DNA of 64,000 bases from Kaistia terrae (GTDB taxonomy: Bacteria; Pseudomonadota; Alphaproteobacteria; Rhizobiales; Kaistiaceae), in contig NZ_JAPKNH010000005.1 in assembly GCF_026344005.1 (NCBI RefSeq), forward strand, positions 310,001 to 374,000, given 5' to 3'. Position 1 is the stretch's first letter, and every line of letters starts with the position of its first letter. Of this stretch, positions 1 through 8,633 are shown piece by piece. Made by a program: the position numbers and the translations under genes. The notes beneath the pieces are model-generated. The model saw only the letters and a program-made list of their open reading frames with translations. It was not told the DNA's origin and ran no database searches.

Positions 1-385
1 CGGGCTCGGATTCGACGTTGAAGCAGAGAATACCGGTATCGAGCGCCTGCGCGATCTCGCGCGCCGTCTTGGCGACGCCGGAGAAGACGATCTTTTCCGG
101 CGGGCAGCCGGCGGCAAGCGCCCGGCGCAATTCGCCTTCCGAGACGACGTCCATGCCGGCGCCCTCGGCGACCAGCGTCTTCAGCACGGCCTGGTTGGAA
201 TTCGCCTTCATCGCATAGCAGATGAGCGTGTCCATTCCCGCCAGCGCCTCGCGAAACACGCGAAAATGGCGGACGAGGGTGGCGGTCGAATAGCAATAGA
301 ACGGCGTGCCGACGGCTGCAGCGATATCGGCGATGGCCACGTCTTCGGCGTAGAGCGCGCCGTCGCGATATTCGAAATGGTTCAT
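1..385 (-). CDS. lysA: Diaminopimelate decarboxylase, N-terminal part
   Basis: The last step of lysine synthesis: PLP-dependent decarboxylation of meso-diaminopimelate to L-lysine in the cytosol. The gene is cut by the window edge, so only about 128 N-terminal residues are visible. They start MNHFEYRDGALYAEDVAI and contain the PLP-lysine region YAMKANSN, followed by VAEGAGMDVVSEGEL, both characteristic of the alanine-racemase-fold decarboxylases. The start is the ATG whose complement lies at 383-385. It is the last gene of an argH-lptM-lysA series read leftwards, an order common in Rhizobiales. A palindromic repeat sits in the 164-bp gap before it, so it may have its own promoter. Confidence 0.93.
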   Translation of the reverse strand, partial: MNHFEYRDGALYAEDVAIADIAAAVGTPFYCYSTATLVRHFRVFREALAGMDTLICYAMKANSNQAVLKTLVAEGAGMDVVSEGELRRALAAGCPPEKIVFSGVAKTAREIAQALDTGILCFNVESEP

Positions 386-404
386 GGCGGAATAAACTCT
401 CGGT

Positions 405-507
405 CGTCATCCCGGGCTTGACCCGGGATCCATTCAGCCGTGCCCGTGATCGGAGAAAACTCCCCTGGCATCGGCTGCATGGGTTCCCGCTTTCGCGGGA
501 ATGACGG
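405..507. repeat. Palindromic intergenic repeat with CGTCAT/ATGACG ends
   Basis: The element starts CGTCATCCCGGG and ends GCGGGAATGACG, so its outer ends are inverted. Inside are two hairpins: CCCGGG-CTTGA-CCCGGG at 411-426 and TTCCCGC-TTTC-GCGGGAA at about 484-501. This matches a widespread class of alphaproteobacterial intergenic repeats. It lies between lptM and lysA and could form structure in a read-through transcript. Confidence 0.7.
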
Positions 508-549
508 CAATCAACTGGATGACTTGCAGCGGCTACCCGCCGGACAGGC

Positions 550-747
550 TCAGAGCAGCTTGTCGATGAACAGCGAGCGGTCCGGTTTCGCTGGCTTCGA
601 GACGTCAGGTTTCTTGCCGTCCGGGCCGGGCTGCTCTTGAGAAAGCGCCTGCGGACCGCCCGGCGGCGGCTCGGGAGCGCCCTTGACGCCGCAACCGGCG
701 AGCGCCATCGCGGCGGTCAAAAGAAGGATTCGGGCAGCAAGGGCCAA
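550..747 (-). CDS. lptM: Small LptM/YifL-type lipoprotein
   Basis: A 65-residue lipoprotein: hydrophobic N-terminus, then lipobox LAGC followed by GVKGAPEPPP, the signature of the short LptM (YifL) family found between argH and lysA. In E. coli LptM helps oxidative maturation of LptD; that role here is inferred from family and position. I chose a TTG start at 747 because GGAG lies 8 nt upstream (756-759) and the resulting n-region fits a lipoprotein signal. A longer in-frame reading to 819 lacks this support. The tail is rich in Pro, Lys and Asp. Confidence 0.8.
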   Translation of the reverse strand: MALAARILLLTAAMALAGCGVKGAPEPPPGGPQALSQEQPGPDGKKPDVSKPAKPDRSLFIDKLL

Positions 748-860
748 GGCGGCTTCTCCAGAAGGGCTCGTCGGTCGGGCGGCGCATCTTAACCGATCGC
801 GCCACCCCGTCATTGCCAAACTTGGCAGGTTTGCGAAGACGTTGCTACGCCTTCGCGGCG

Positions 861-2258
861 CTAGGCCTTGGCAGCCTCGCGCGCCAATGCCCGCTGCCAG
901 CGCTTGGCCTGCGAGCGGACATTCTTCGGCGAGGTGCCGCCATAGCTGGTGCGGCTCCTGACCGACTTATCGACCGAAAGCACCGAATAGACCGCATCGG
1001 TGATGGCGGGATGCACGGCCTGCATCTCGTCCAGCGTCACCTTGGTCAGGTCGACGTTGCGCTCGGAGGCAATCGCCACGATGCGGCCGGTGACGTGGTG
1101 GGCGTCGCGGAACGGCATGTTCAGTTCGCGCACCAGCCAGTCGGCCAAGTCCGTCGCGGTGGCAAAACCCGAGCCCGCCGCCTTCTTCAGCGTGACGGCT
1201 TCCGGCTGCATGTCGAGCACCATGCCGGTAGTCGCGGCAATCGCCAGTTCCAGGCTCTCGAACGCGTCAAAAGCCTGTTCCTTGTCTTCCTGCATATCCT
1301 TCTGATAGGCGAGCGGAAGACCCTTCATGACGATCTGCAGCGCCGTCTGGGCGCCGATGATGCGGCCCGTCTTCGCGCGCACCAGTTCGGCGGCGTCCGG
1401 ATTGCGCTTCTGCGGCATGATCGACGAGCCGGTGGTGAACTTGTCGGAAAGCTTGATGAAGCGGAACTGCGCCGACGACCAGATGACGATCTCTTCGGCG
1501 AAGCGCGACAGATGGATGGCGCAAAGGCTGGCGGCGGCCAGCGCCTCGATGACGAAATCGCGGTCGGAAACGCTGTCGAGCGAGTTCGCCGTCGGCCGGT
1601 CGAAGCCGAGCGCCGCCGACGTCTGGAAGCGGTCGATCGGGAACGACGTGCCGGCCAGCGCCGCGGCGCCGAGCGGGTTTTCGTTCAAGCGTTTGCGCGC
1701 GTCCTGGAAGCGGCCGCGGTCCCGGCCGATCATCTCGACATAGGCCAGCATGTGGTGGCCGAAGGTCACCGGCTGGGCACTCTGGAGATGGGTAAAGCCG
1801 GGCATCACCTGGCCGGCATGCTCGAAAGCCTTGTCGGCCAGCGCGCTCTGTAAATTGCGCAGCGCTGAATCGACGGCGTCGATGGTGTCGCGGACCCAGA
1901 GCTTGAAATCGGTCGCCACCTGGTCGTTGCGCGAGCGGGCGGTATGCAGCCTTCCGGCCGCGTCGCCGATCAGTTCCTTCAGGCGCGATTCGATGTTGAG
2001 ATGGATATCCTCGAGGGCGCGCGAGAATTTGAACTCGCCCGCTTCGATTTCGCGCAGGATGGCGTCTAGACCTGCCGCGATCTTTTCGGCATCGTCCGCC
2101 GCGATAATTCCCTGGCGGGCGAGCATGGCGGCATGCGCCTTCGAGCCGGCAATGTCCTGACGGTAGAGCTTCTGGTCGAAACCAATCGACGCGTTGATCT
2201 CTTCCATGATGGCGGCCGGGCCTTCGGAGAAGCGGCCACCCCACATTGAATTGCTCAT
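861..2258 (-). CDS. argH: Argininosuccinate lyase
   Basis: Cleaves argininosuccinate to arginine and fumarate, the last step of arginine synthesis, in the cytosol. The protein is 465 residues, normal for the family, beginning [14 protein letters not shown]. It carries the fumarase-superfamily signature [12 protein letters not shown], plus [12 protein letters not shown] and [11 protein letters not shown]. The ATG at 2258 gives the family-typical N-terminus; the frame stays open about 138 codons further upstream, into the divergent tlpA gene, but that part is not homologous. Only 33 bp separate argH from tlpA, so both promoters must be compact or lie within coding sequence. Confidence 0.97.
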   Translation of the reverse strand: MSNSMWGGRFSEGPAAIMEEINASIGFDQKLYRQDIAGSKAHAAMLARQGIIAADDAEKIAAGLDAILREIEAGEFKFSRALEDIHLNIESRLKELIGDAAGRLHTARSRNDQVATDFKLWVRDTIDAVDSALRNLQSALADKAFEHAGQVMPGFTHLQSAQPVTFGHHMLAYVEMIGRDRGRFQDARKRLNENPLGAAALAGTSFPIDRFQTSAALGFDRPTANSLDSVSDRDFVIEALAAASLCAIHLSRFAEEIVIWSSAQFRFIKLSDKFTTGSSIMPQKRNPDAAELVRAKTGRIIGAQTALQIVMKGLPLAYQKDMQEDKEQAFDAFESLELAIAATTGMVLDMQPEAVTLKKAAGSGFATATDLADWLVRELNMPFRDAHHVTGRIVAIASERNVDLTKVTLDEMQAVHPAITDAVYSVLSVDKSVRSRTSYGGTSPKNVRSQAKRWQRALAREAAKA

Positions 2259-2291
2259 ATACCCTCGCGGAGGCCTTGGAGGCAGGACGGA

Positions 2292-2954
2292 ATGAATGAG
2301 ACGCGCGGGAAATCGCGACGCTGGCCGATTATTGGCCTGGCCGCGATCGCAGGCATCGCAGTCGGAGTTGCGGCGGTATACGTGACCGAGACCCGGAAAG
2401 GCAACGCTCTCGTTGAATGGAAGGGCGATGACTGTGCGCCTTCCATCGAGGCTGCCGGGCTGCTGGCTCCCTTCGCCAAGGGAGAAGTCGCTGCGTTCCG
2501 CGTCGCGACGGAGCCGGCGCGGCTGTCGGAACTGAGCTTCCAGACCGCCAATGGCGACAAGAAAAGCCTCGCCGATTTCGAAGGCCAGACCGTTCTGCTC
2601 AACCTCTGGGCGACGTGGTGCGCACCGTGCCGCCAGGAGATGCCGGCACTCGACCGCCTCGACGCCGCGCATGAGGGCAAGGATTTTTCGGTCGTCGCCG
2701 TCTCGATCGACACCCAGGATCCGGCCAAGCCGAAGCAGTTTCTGGAAGAGATCGGCGTCAAGTCGCTCGCCTTTTACGGCGATCCGACGACCGGCATCTT
2801 CACCGGTCTGAAGAACAAGGGCATGGCCGTCGGCCTGCCGACGACGGTTCTGATCGACAAGAAGGGCTGCGCGCTCGGCGTCATGTCCGGCCCGGCCGAA
2901 TGGGACTCTGAGGACGCCAAGGCGCTGATCGGGGCGGCCAGCGGCGCTGTTTGA
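2292..2954 (+). CDS. tlpA: TlpA-family thiol:disulfide interchange protein
   Basis: A 220-residue membrane-anchored thioredoxin-like protein. One transmembrane segment lies at about residues 11-31, then a periplasmic AhpC/TSA-Redoxin fold with the active site WATWCAPC (Cys110 and Cys113). TlpA proteins keep copper-binding cysteines of cytochrome oxidase assembly factors reduced; that substrate is inferred from the family. Two further cysteines (about 48 and 193) are also present, as in other rhizobial TlpA proteins. It is divergent from argH and convergent with hbd, from which it is separated by a large inverted repeat. Confidence 0.9.
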   Translation: MNETRGKSRRWPIIGLAAIAGIAVGVAAVYVTETRKGNALVEWKGDDCAPSIEAAGLLAPFAKGEVAAFRVATEPARLSELSFQTANGDKKSLADFEGQTVLLNLWATWCAPCRQEMPALDRLDAAHEGKDFSVVAVSIDTQDPAKPKQFLEEIGVKSLAFYGDPTTGIFTGLKNKGMAVGLPTTVLIDKKGCALGVMSGPAEWDSEDAKALIGAASGAV

Positions 2955-2986
2955 CTAGGTGAGGGTGGTCAAGACCCTCTCCCTGG

Positions 2987-3276
2987 CCCTCTCCCGCAAG
3001 CGGGCGAGGGAGCGCATCGCGCCCAGAGCAAGATCCATCTGGGTCGAGCCCTATCTTTCACCTCTCCCTGAGGGAGAGGTCGGCTCGAAGAGCCGGGTGA
3101 GGGTTTAGGGAACCATCCGGTGAGGCCGTAAACCCTCACCCGCCGGCCTGCGGCCGTCGACCTCTCCCTCAGGGAGAGGTGAAAAACGATGCTTCAAATC
3201 AGATGGATCTTGCTCCAGCCGCCCACGTCGACACCACACCGGCCGCAAAAAAACCTCGCCCGCTTGCGGGAGAGGG
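2987..3276. repeat. Nested inverted-repeat (cruciform-type) element
   Basis: Four pairs of perfect inverted arms are nested around a centre near 3118: 2987-3009 with 3254-3276 (23 bp), 3026-3041 with 3200-3215 (16 bp), 3056-3082 with 3158-3184 (27 bp), and 3094-3107 with 3129-3142 (14 bp). The 27-bp arms are themselves near-palindromes (ACCTCTCCCT...AGGGAGAGGT). The element fills nearly all of the 358-bp gap between the convergent genes tlpA and hbd. It has no coding capacity. It may stop transcription from both sides. Confidence 0.85.
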
Positions 3277-3312
3277 TGGGGTGAGGGCCCTTCTTACGTA
3301 CAGCGACGCGCC

Positions 3313-4194
3313 TCAGCGCGTGGGAACCGGGGTCTCGCCGCGATAATCGTAGAAGCCGCGATTGGTCTTGCGACCGAGCCAGCCGGCCTCGACATATTTC
3401 ACCAGCAGCGGGCAGGGACGGTACTTCGAATCCGCCAGGCCCTCATAAAGCACCTGCATGATGGACAGGCAGGTATCGAGGCCGATGAAATCGGCGAGCT
3501 GCAACGGACCCATCGGGTGGTTGGCGCCAAGCTTCATCGCCGTATCGATCGCGTCGACCGAGCCGACGCCCTCATACAGGACATAGATCGCCTCGTTGAT
3601 CATCGGCAGCAGGATGCGGTTGACGATGAAGCCCGGGAAATCTTCCGAAACGGTCGCGGTGCGGCCGAGAGCCGCGACATAGGCCTTCGACGCTTCGAAC
3701 GTCTCGTCGCCGGTGGCGATGCCGCGAATCAGCTCGACCAGCTGCATCACCGGGACCGGGTTCATGAAATGAATGCCGATGAAGCGCTCGGGCCGGTCCG
3801 TCGAAGAGGCGAGGCGGGTAATCGAGATAGATGACGTGTTGGTCGCCAGCATCGCGCCAGGCTTCAGCGCCGGGCAAACGCCGGCGAAGATCTTGCGCTT
3901 GGTCGCCTCGTCCTCGGTTGCGGCCTCGATGACCAGGTCGCAATCGCCGAGATCGTCGACGCCAAAGGCCGGCTTGACGCGGGCCAGCGCCGCCTTGCGG
4001 TCGTCCTCGGTGATGCGGCCGGAATGGACCTGGCGCGAAAGGTTGCCATCGATGGTGGCAAGGCCCTTGCGGACCCGCTCCTCTGCGAGGTCGTGGATGA
4101 AAACCTCGTAGCCGGCAAGCGCGCTCACATGGGCGATACCATTGCCCATCTGACCGGCTCCGATGACGCCGATCTTTTTAATCGCGGTGCTCAT
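3313..4194 (-). CDS. hbdA: 3-hydroxybutyryl-CoA dehydrogenase
   Basis: A 293-residue NAD(P)-dependent dehydrogenase interconverting 3-hydroxybutyryl-CoA and acetoacetyl-CoA. The N-terminal Rossmann motif is GAGQMGNGIAHV; the catalytic region IGIHFMNPVPVMQLVE contains the His of the His-Glu pair, followed by GFIVNRILLPMINEA and the C-terminal helical domain GANHPMGPLQLADFIGLD. Length is typical for the monofunctional enzyme. It lies 123 bp downstream of etfA in the same direction, the usual rhizobial arrangement, suggesting use in beta-oxidation-type or polyhydroxybutyrate metabolism with ETF as electron acceptor. Confidence 0.95.
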   Translation of the reverse strand: MSTAIKKIGVIGAGQMGNGIAHVSALAGYEVFIHDLAEERVRKGLATIDGNLSRQVHSGRITEDDRKAALARVKPAFGVDDLGDCDLVIEAATEDEATKRKIFAGVCPALKPGAMLATNTSSISITRLASSTDRPERFIGIHFMNPVPVMQLVELIRGIATGDETFEASKAYVAALGRTATVSEDFPGFIVNRILLPMINEAIYVLYEGVGSVDAIDTAMKLGANHPMGPLQLADFIGLDTCLSIMQVLYEGLADSKYRPCPLLVKYVEAGWLGRKTNRGFYDYRGETPVPTR

Positions 4195-4317
4195 GCCCCA
4201 AGGGCTCCTTTGTCTTCCAGAATCCGAAAATTGCGTTCGAAAAAATACGGCCGCGCTCTTTGACCTGCGGTCAGTCGAGCACGGCCGTCGAGATTGTCAA
4301 CCGGCGTCGGTAAACGC

Positions 4318-5253
4318 TTAGTTTGCGAGCGCCTTGGTCAGGGCCGGAACGACCGTGAAGAGATCGTCGACGAGGCCGTAATCGGCGATCTGGAAGATCG
4401 GCGCGTCGCCGTCCTTGTTGATCGCGACGATGACCTTCGAGTCCTTCATGCCGGCCAGGTGCTGGATCGCGCCCGAGATGCCGATGGCGATATAGAGATC
4501 CGGCGCAACAACCTTGCCGGTCTGGCCGACCTGCCAATCGTTCGGAGCGTAGCCGGCATCCACCGCCGCGCGCGAGGCGCCGATGGCGGCCTTGAGCTGG
4601 TCGGCGAGCGGGGCGATGACTTCCTGGAACTTTTCCGCCGAACCGAGCGCGCGTCCGCCCGAGACGATGACCTTGGCGGCGGCGAGTTCCGGCCGGTCGG
4701 AGACGGAAAGATCCGCGCCGACGAAGCTGGAAAGGCCCGAATCGGCCGGTGCTGCGACCGTCTCGACCGGGGCGTTGCCGCCGGCGTCGGCGGCCGGGAA
4801 GGCGGCGATGCGGACCGTCACGACCCGCTTGCTGTCACCCGATTGCACGGTCTCGATGGCGTTGCCGGCATAGATCGGGCGCTCGAACGTGTCGGCGGAA
4901 ACCACCTTGGTGATCTCGGAGATCTGCATCACGTCGAGCAGGGCGGCGACGCGCGGCGCGACGTTCTTGCCGGTCGAGGTGGCCGGAACGACGATCGCGT
5001 CATAGCCACCGGCCAGCGACACGATGAGATCGGCCAGGGGCTCTGCGCGCTGATGCGCCAGGCTCGCGCCATCGGCGAGCTTCACGGCGCGAATGCCGGA
5101 GAGCTTTGCCGCCGCGTCCGCTACGGCCTGGGCCTGATGGCCGGCGACGAGGATGTCGACCGGCTGGCCGAGCGCCAGCGCGGCGGTCAGCGTCTTTGCC
5201 GTCGCTTCGTTCAGATTTGTGTTGTCGTGTTCCGCGAGGATGAGCGTTGCCAT
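4318..5253 (-). CDS. etfA: Electron transfer flavoprotein, alpha subunit
   Basis: A 311-residue FAD-binding subunit of the ETF heterodimer, which takes electrons from acyl-CoA and other dehydrogenases and passes them to ETF-ubiquinone oxidoreductase. The C-terminal FAD signature is clear: [16 protein letters not shown], then [12 protein letters not shown] and [13 protein letters not shown]. Its ATG overlaps the etfB stop codon by one base (TGATG), so translation is likely coupled and the subunits made in equal amounts. Confidence 0.97.
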   Translation of the reverse strand: MATLILAEHDNTNLNEATAKTLTAALALGQPVDILVAGHQAQAVADAAAKLSGIRAVKLADGASLAHQRAEPLADLIVSLAGGYDAIVVPATSTGKNVAPRVAALLDVMQISEITKVVSADTFERPIYAGNAIETVQSGDSKRVVTVRIAAFPAADAGGNAPVETVAAPADSGLSSFVGADLSVSDRPELAAAKVIVSGGRALGSAEKFQEVIAPLADQLKAAIGASRAAVDAGYAPNDWQVGQTGKVVAPDLYIAIGISGAIQHLAGMKDSKVIVAINKDGDAPIFQIADYGLVDDLFTVVPALTKALAN

Positions 5254-6002
5254 CAGAGGACTCCCGCCTGCTTGAGCTTCGCGACGAGTTCGTCGACCGA
5301 ACCGAGCTTCACGCCGGCCGTGCGGCCGGTGGGCTCTACCGTCTTCAAAACGGTGAGGCGCGGCGAGGCATCGACGCCCAGCGTCTCCGGGCTGGTCTCG
5401 TCGAGCGGCTTCTTCTTCGCCTTCATGATGTTCGGCAGCGAAGCGTAGCGCGGCTCGTTGAGGCGCAGATCCGTGGTGACGATCGCCGGCAGCTTGAGCC
5501 GCAGCGTCTCGAGGCCGCCATCGACTTCGCGCGTCACGTCGACGTCGCCATCGCCGAGCACGACCTTCGAGGCGAAGGTCGCCTGCGGCCAGCCGAGCAG
5601 GGCCGCCAGCATCTGGCCGGTCTGGTTGGAATCGTCGTCGATCGCCTGCTTGCCCAGAATGACCAGGCCGGGCTCTTCAGCCGCGATGACAGCCTTCAGA
5701 AGCTTGGCGACGGCCAGCGGCTCGATGTTGGCGATGTCGGTCTTCACGAGGATGGCACGGTCGGCGCCCATGGCGAGGCCGGTGCGCAGCGTTTCGGCCG
5801 ATTTGTCGGTGCCGATCGACACGACGACGACTTCCGTCGCCTTGCCGGCTTCCTTGAGCCGCAGCGCCTCTTCGACGGCGATTTCGTCGAAGGGGTTCAT
5901 CGACATCTTGACGTTGGCGAGGTCGACGCCGGTGCCATCCGCCTTGACGCGGATCTTGACGTTGGTGTCGACCACCCGCTTGACGGGCACGAGGATCTTC
6001 AT
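5253..6002 (-). CDS. etfB: Electron transfer flavoprotein, beta subunit
   Basis: A 249-residue AMP-binding partner of EtfA. It begins [17 protein letters not shown] and carries [11 protein letters not shown] and [17 protein letters not shown], typical of the beta subunit. It is the first gene of etfB-etfA-hbd, read leftwards; the 92-bp gap upstream to the rhomboid gene leaves room for a promoter. Confidence 0.97.
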   Translation of the reverse strand: MKILVPVKRVVDTNVKIRVKADGTGVDLANVKMSMNPFDEIAVEEALRLKEAGKATEVVVVSIGTDKSAETLRTGLAMGADRAILVKTDIANIEPLAVAKLLKAVIAAEEPGLVILGKQAIDDDSNQTGQMLAALLGWPQATFASKVVLGDGDVDVTREVDGGLETLRLKLPAIVTTDLRLNEPRYASLPNIMKAKKKPLDETSPETLGVDASPRLTVLKTVEPTGRTAGVKLGSVDELVAKLKQAGVL

Positions 6003-6094
6003 CTCGACAATTATCCTTTCGCTGCAGCGATTTGGGCGGGACCGTACCGGCGGGTTCTCCCCGAGTCAACGCAGGGAACGTAGCCTGGAAGGGC

Positions 6095-6814
6095 TCAAAC
6101 CACGGGCTCTACCGGCATTTCCTCGTCCACCTGGCGCGACAGCAGCGGAACACCCGGACGGCGGAAGAACAGAACCAGCACCGCCCCCGTCAGCAGGCCG
6201 CCGAGATGGGCAGCCCAGGAGATCTCGCCCGGTGTGCCGAAGGCGAAATAATACACCTGCAGCAGGATCCAGAAACCGAGTACCCAGACGGTTCTGAGCC
6301 GGATCGGAACGCGGAAAAGCAGCAGGATCCAGATCTTCACCCTGGGGTGCAGCAGCAGGTAGGCGGCGATGACGCCGGCGACCGAGCCCGAGGCGCCGAT
6401 CAGCGCGATATCGGAGCCCGGCTCGACCATCACATGCGCCAGCCCTCCGCCAATCGCGCAGAGGAAATAGAACAGGATGAAGCGGACATGCCCCATCGCG
6501 TCCTCGACATTGTCGCCGAAGACCCAGAGGAACAGCATGTTTCCGGCCAGGTGCCAGATGTCGCCATGCAGGAAGGTCGAGGTTAGGAAGGTCAGATATT
6601 CGGGCGCGTGGTAGAGGCCGGGCGTGCGGATATGGATGCCGGCGAGCGTCGACGGGATCAGGCCGAAGGCCATCACCGAGGCGGCTTCGGCGTCGGCGTT
6701 GCCGGCGCGCTGGTAGATCAGGAAGACCAGGCAGTTCAATATGACGAGCCCGCGCGTCACCCACGGGAAGCGGATGTAGCGGAGCGGATTCTGATCGTGG
6801 AACGGCACGAACAT
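6095..6814 (-). CDS. Rhomboid-family intramembrane serine protease
   Basis: A 239-residue polytopic membrane protein. Family residues are visible: HLAGNMLFLWVFG (the His and Asn of the oxyanion region), catalytic Ser in GASGSVAGVIAAY, and catalytic His in AAHLGGLLTG. Rhomboids cut transmembrane segments of substrate proteins; the substrate here is unknown. The ATG at 6814 gives a natural start (MFVPFHDQNPLRYIRFP); the upstream extension overlaps the adenosyltransferase and is not conserved. It follows that gene by 10 bp, so the two are probably co-transcribed. Confidence 0.9.
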   Translation of the reverse strand: MFVPFHDQNPLRYIRFPWVTRGLVILNCLVFLIYQRAGNADAEAASVMAFGLIPSTLAGIHIRTPGLYHAPEYLTFLTSTFLHGDIWHLAGNMLFLWVFGDNVEDAMGHVRFILFYFLCAIGGGLAHVMVEPGSDIALIGASGSVAGVIAAYLLLHPRVKIWILLLFRVPIRLRTVWVLGFWILLQVYYFAFGTPGEISWAAHLGGLLTGAVLVLFFRRPGVPLLSRQVDEEMPVEPVV

Positions 6815-6824
6815 GTGTCGTCCC

Positions 6825-7397
6825 TCAGCGGTTCTGGCCCGGCACCCACAGAACATCCGTGGCGCCGCGATCATTGACGTAACGGGAAGCGACGAACAGG
6901 AAGTCCGACAGCCGGTTGATGTAGCGGATCGCTGCCGGATTGACGGCTTCATGCGAGGCGAGGTCGACCATCACCCGTTCGGCGCGCCGCGCCACGGTGC
7001 GGGCGATGTGCAAATGCGCCGCCGCCGGCGAGCCGCCCGGCAGGACGAAGGAGCGCAGCGGGCTCAACTCGGCGTTCAGAAGGTCGATTTCCGCTTCGAG
7101 CCGGTCGGTCTGCGCATCGATGATCCGCAGCGCCTCGCGGCCGGGCTTCAGGCCGGCTTCCGGCGTCGAAAGGTCGGCGCCGAGGTCGAAGAGATCATTC
7201 TGGATGCGGGCAAGCATGGCGTCGACAACAGGCAGGTCACCGACATGGAGGCGGGCCGTGCCGACATGGGCGTTGGTTTCGTCGACCGTGCCGTAGCTTT
7301 CGACGCGAAGATCCGATTTGGCGCGACGCTCACCCGTGACGAGGGACGTGGTCCCATCATCCCCGGTTCTCGTATAGATGCGGTTGAGCGCGACCAT
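6825..7397 (-). CDS. Cob(I)alamin adenosyltransferase, PduO type
   Basis: Transfers adenosyl from ATP to cob(I)alamin to make coenzyme B12. The 190-residue protein has the PduO/MMAB ATP motif YTRTGDDGTTSL near the N-terminus, HIARTVARRAER and the C-terminal YINRLSDFLFVASRY. I start it at 7397 (MVALNRIYTRTGDDG); the frame is open to 7460, but that stretch is the dispersed repeat at 7409-7475. Its place beside etfBA and a twin-TM protein is conserved in Rhizobiales. Confidence 0.93.
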   Translation of the reverse strand: MVALNRIYTRTGDDGTTSLVTGERRAKSDLRVESYGTVDETNAHVGTARLHVGDLPVVDAMLARIQNDLFDLGADLSTPEAGLKPGREALRIIDAQTDRLEAEIDLLNAELSPLRSFVLPGGSPAAAHLHIARTVARRAERVMVDLASHEAVNPAAIRYINRLSDFLFVASRYVNDRGATDVLWVPGQNR

Positions 7398-7408
7398 GGA
7401 AATCCCTT

Positions 7409-7475
7409 GAGCGTTTTCGAGCGAAGTGCGGCGCGGTTCGCGTGAAGAAAACGAGACCAAGCAAAGAACTAGAGC
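7409..7475 (-). repeat. Dispersed intergenic repeat, copy 1
   Basis: Read on the minus strand it contains CGTTTTCTTCACGCGAACCG, then CACTTCGCTCGAAAACGCTC. The same core recurs at 25790-25843, 26214-26268 and 56892-56957, with weaker copies at 12926-12975 and 44747-44782. It fills the region upstream of the adenosyltransferase start. Confidence 0.7.
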
Positions 7476-7506
7476 AATGCGCCGTTTTGATAAACGGCGA
7501 AGGGCC

Positions 7507-7698
7507 CTAGCGGGCTGAGAAGTAGAGCGCGGCCATCATGATGACGATGGCGGCGAATTGCAGCAACACGCGCATGCGCATCAGCTTCTGCGACCGCTCC
7601 GGCGACCCGCCGCGCAGCATGTTGAACAGGCCGAGCAACAGCACGATGGCAACGGCGGCGAGTGCGATCGGGATCAGATAAAAGAAAAAGCTGTTCAT
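7507..7698 (-). CDS. Twin-transmembrane small protein (HIG1-like)
   Basis: A 63-residue protein that is mostly two hydrophobic helices (about residues 4-26 and 44-60) joined by a short basic loop, MLRGGSPERSQKLMRMRV. This matches the short alphaproteobacterial 'twin transmembrane' proteins related to the hypoxia-induced HIG1 region, regularly found upstream of the cobalamin adenosyltransferase. Function in bacteria is not settled; an accessory role near respiratory complexes is only an inference from the eukaryotic relatives. Confidence 0.85.
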   Translation of the reverse strand: MNSFFFYLIPIALAAVAIVLLLGLFNMLRGGSPERSQKLMRMRVLLQFAAIVIMMAALYFSAR

Positions 7699-7778
7699 CG
7701 GGCTCTGGCTTCAGGAATCGGACGGAAGAGTTCTTATACGCCCGTTCCTCGCCGGCTCGCCATATCCGCCGCCTGCGC

Positions 7779-8294
7779 TCAATTGAGCCACCAGACAGCC
7801 CCGTTGAGAGCGGTCGCGAACAGCACCCAGGCCAGATAGGGAGCGAGCATCCACGCGGCGCGGCCATCGATTTTCGCAAACGCGCTCATGGTGGCGATGA
7901 TGGCCAGCATCAGCGCCACGATGACGACCAGCGCCAGCGCCGGCGAATGCAGGCCGAAGAACGCGCCGGACCAGGCGACATTGAGGGCAAGCTGGATCGC
8001 GAAGGTCAGGGCGGCGACCTGCAGCGCCGTGCCGCGACCGAGCGCCCACACCCGCCAGAAGGCGACCGCCATCAGCGCATAGAGCACGGTCCAGACCGGC
8101 GCGAAAATCCAGTTGGGCGGGCTGAAGAAGGGTTTTGCCAGCCCGGCGTACCAGGTCGGGATACTGGGCAGGGTCAGCCACGAGCCCAGCGCCGCGGCGG
8201 CAAAGCAGACGGCGAGCGAGACAACCAGCTTCGCCAGCGAGGCGGGCCTCAGCCAGAACTGCGGTGTCCGGAAATCGGCGGAAACAGAACTCAT
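7779..8294 (-). CDS. tspO: TspO/MBR-family membrane protein
   Basis: A 171-residue five-helix inner-membrane protein rich in Trp. Family landmarks include WYAGLAKPFFSPPNWIFAPVWTVLY (shown here in part: KPFFSPPNW and PVWTVLYALM), LNVAWSGAFFGLHSPALAL, and a C-terminal LAWVLFATALNGAVWWLN. TspO proteins bind porphyrins and sterol-like ligands and modulate tetrapyrrole metabolism or stress responses. It stands alone between the twin-TM gene and a repeat. Confidence 0.93.
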   Translation of the reverse strand: MSSVSADFRTPQFWLRPASLAKLVVSLAVCFAAAALGSWLTLPSIPTWYAGLAKPFFSPPNWIFAPVWTVLYALMAVAFWRVWALGRGTALQVAALTFAIQLALNVAWSGAFFGLHSPALALVVIVALMLAIIATMSAFAKIDGRAAWMLAPYLAWVLFATALNGAVWWLN

Positions 8295-8401
8295 CGCGGC
8301 AATCCTGCGTTGTTTCTGTTTCTACGCGCACAAAGCCCTCTCGGTTCCGTCGCCGTGCAATCTTCCGCGGTGTTTGGCCGGTAAGTCGAAAAGCTCGACG
8401 A

Positions 8402-8547
8402 TCATCCTGAGGTGTCCGGCGCAGCCGGGCCTCGAAGGAGCATCCAGGGAACGCCCTGATGGAGAGGATCGGATCTGGCTGCGAGGTCGGAATGCCCAGT
8501 TGGAGCCTCCTTCGAGGCTTTCGCTGATGCGAAGCACCTCGGGATGA
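8402..8547. repeat. Inverted intergenic repeat (TCATCCTGAGGTG ends)
   Basis: The ends TCATCCTGAGGTG (8402-8414) and CACCTCGGGATGA (8535-8547) are inverted with one mismatch. Inner arms GCCTCGAAGGA and TCCTTCGAGGC (near 8429 and 8508) also pair. The element occupies the middle of the 339-bp gap between tspO and the SDR gene; I see no gene in the rest of that gap. This is a common Rhizobiales repeat form. Confidence 0.7.
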
Positions 8548-8633
8548 CGGCGGAGCGGGGCAATCCGGGGCGACGATCAGAAGCTTGGCAGCCTTGCGTC
8601 CAAACCCGTCCGTTGCGATCCAATATCTCGCAT

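Noticed and set aside
813-1853. Long open frames opposite argH and elsewhere (also 4294-5448, 22461-24002, 34660-36363)
   Set aside because: They are antisense or shifted frames of clearly homologous genes, kept open by high GC content; their translations show no family motifs.
4245-4292. Hairpin ACGGCCG...CGGCCGT between hbd and etfA as a terminator
   Set aside because: The stem is interrupted and has no T-run; it may be a processing site but cannot be supported as a terminator.
7398-7506. Cobalamin riboswitch upstream of the adenosyltransferase
   Set aside because: The upstream sequence is the dispersed repeat; no B12-box-like sequence is seen.
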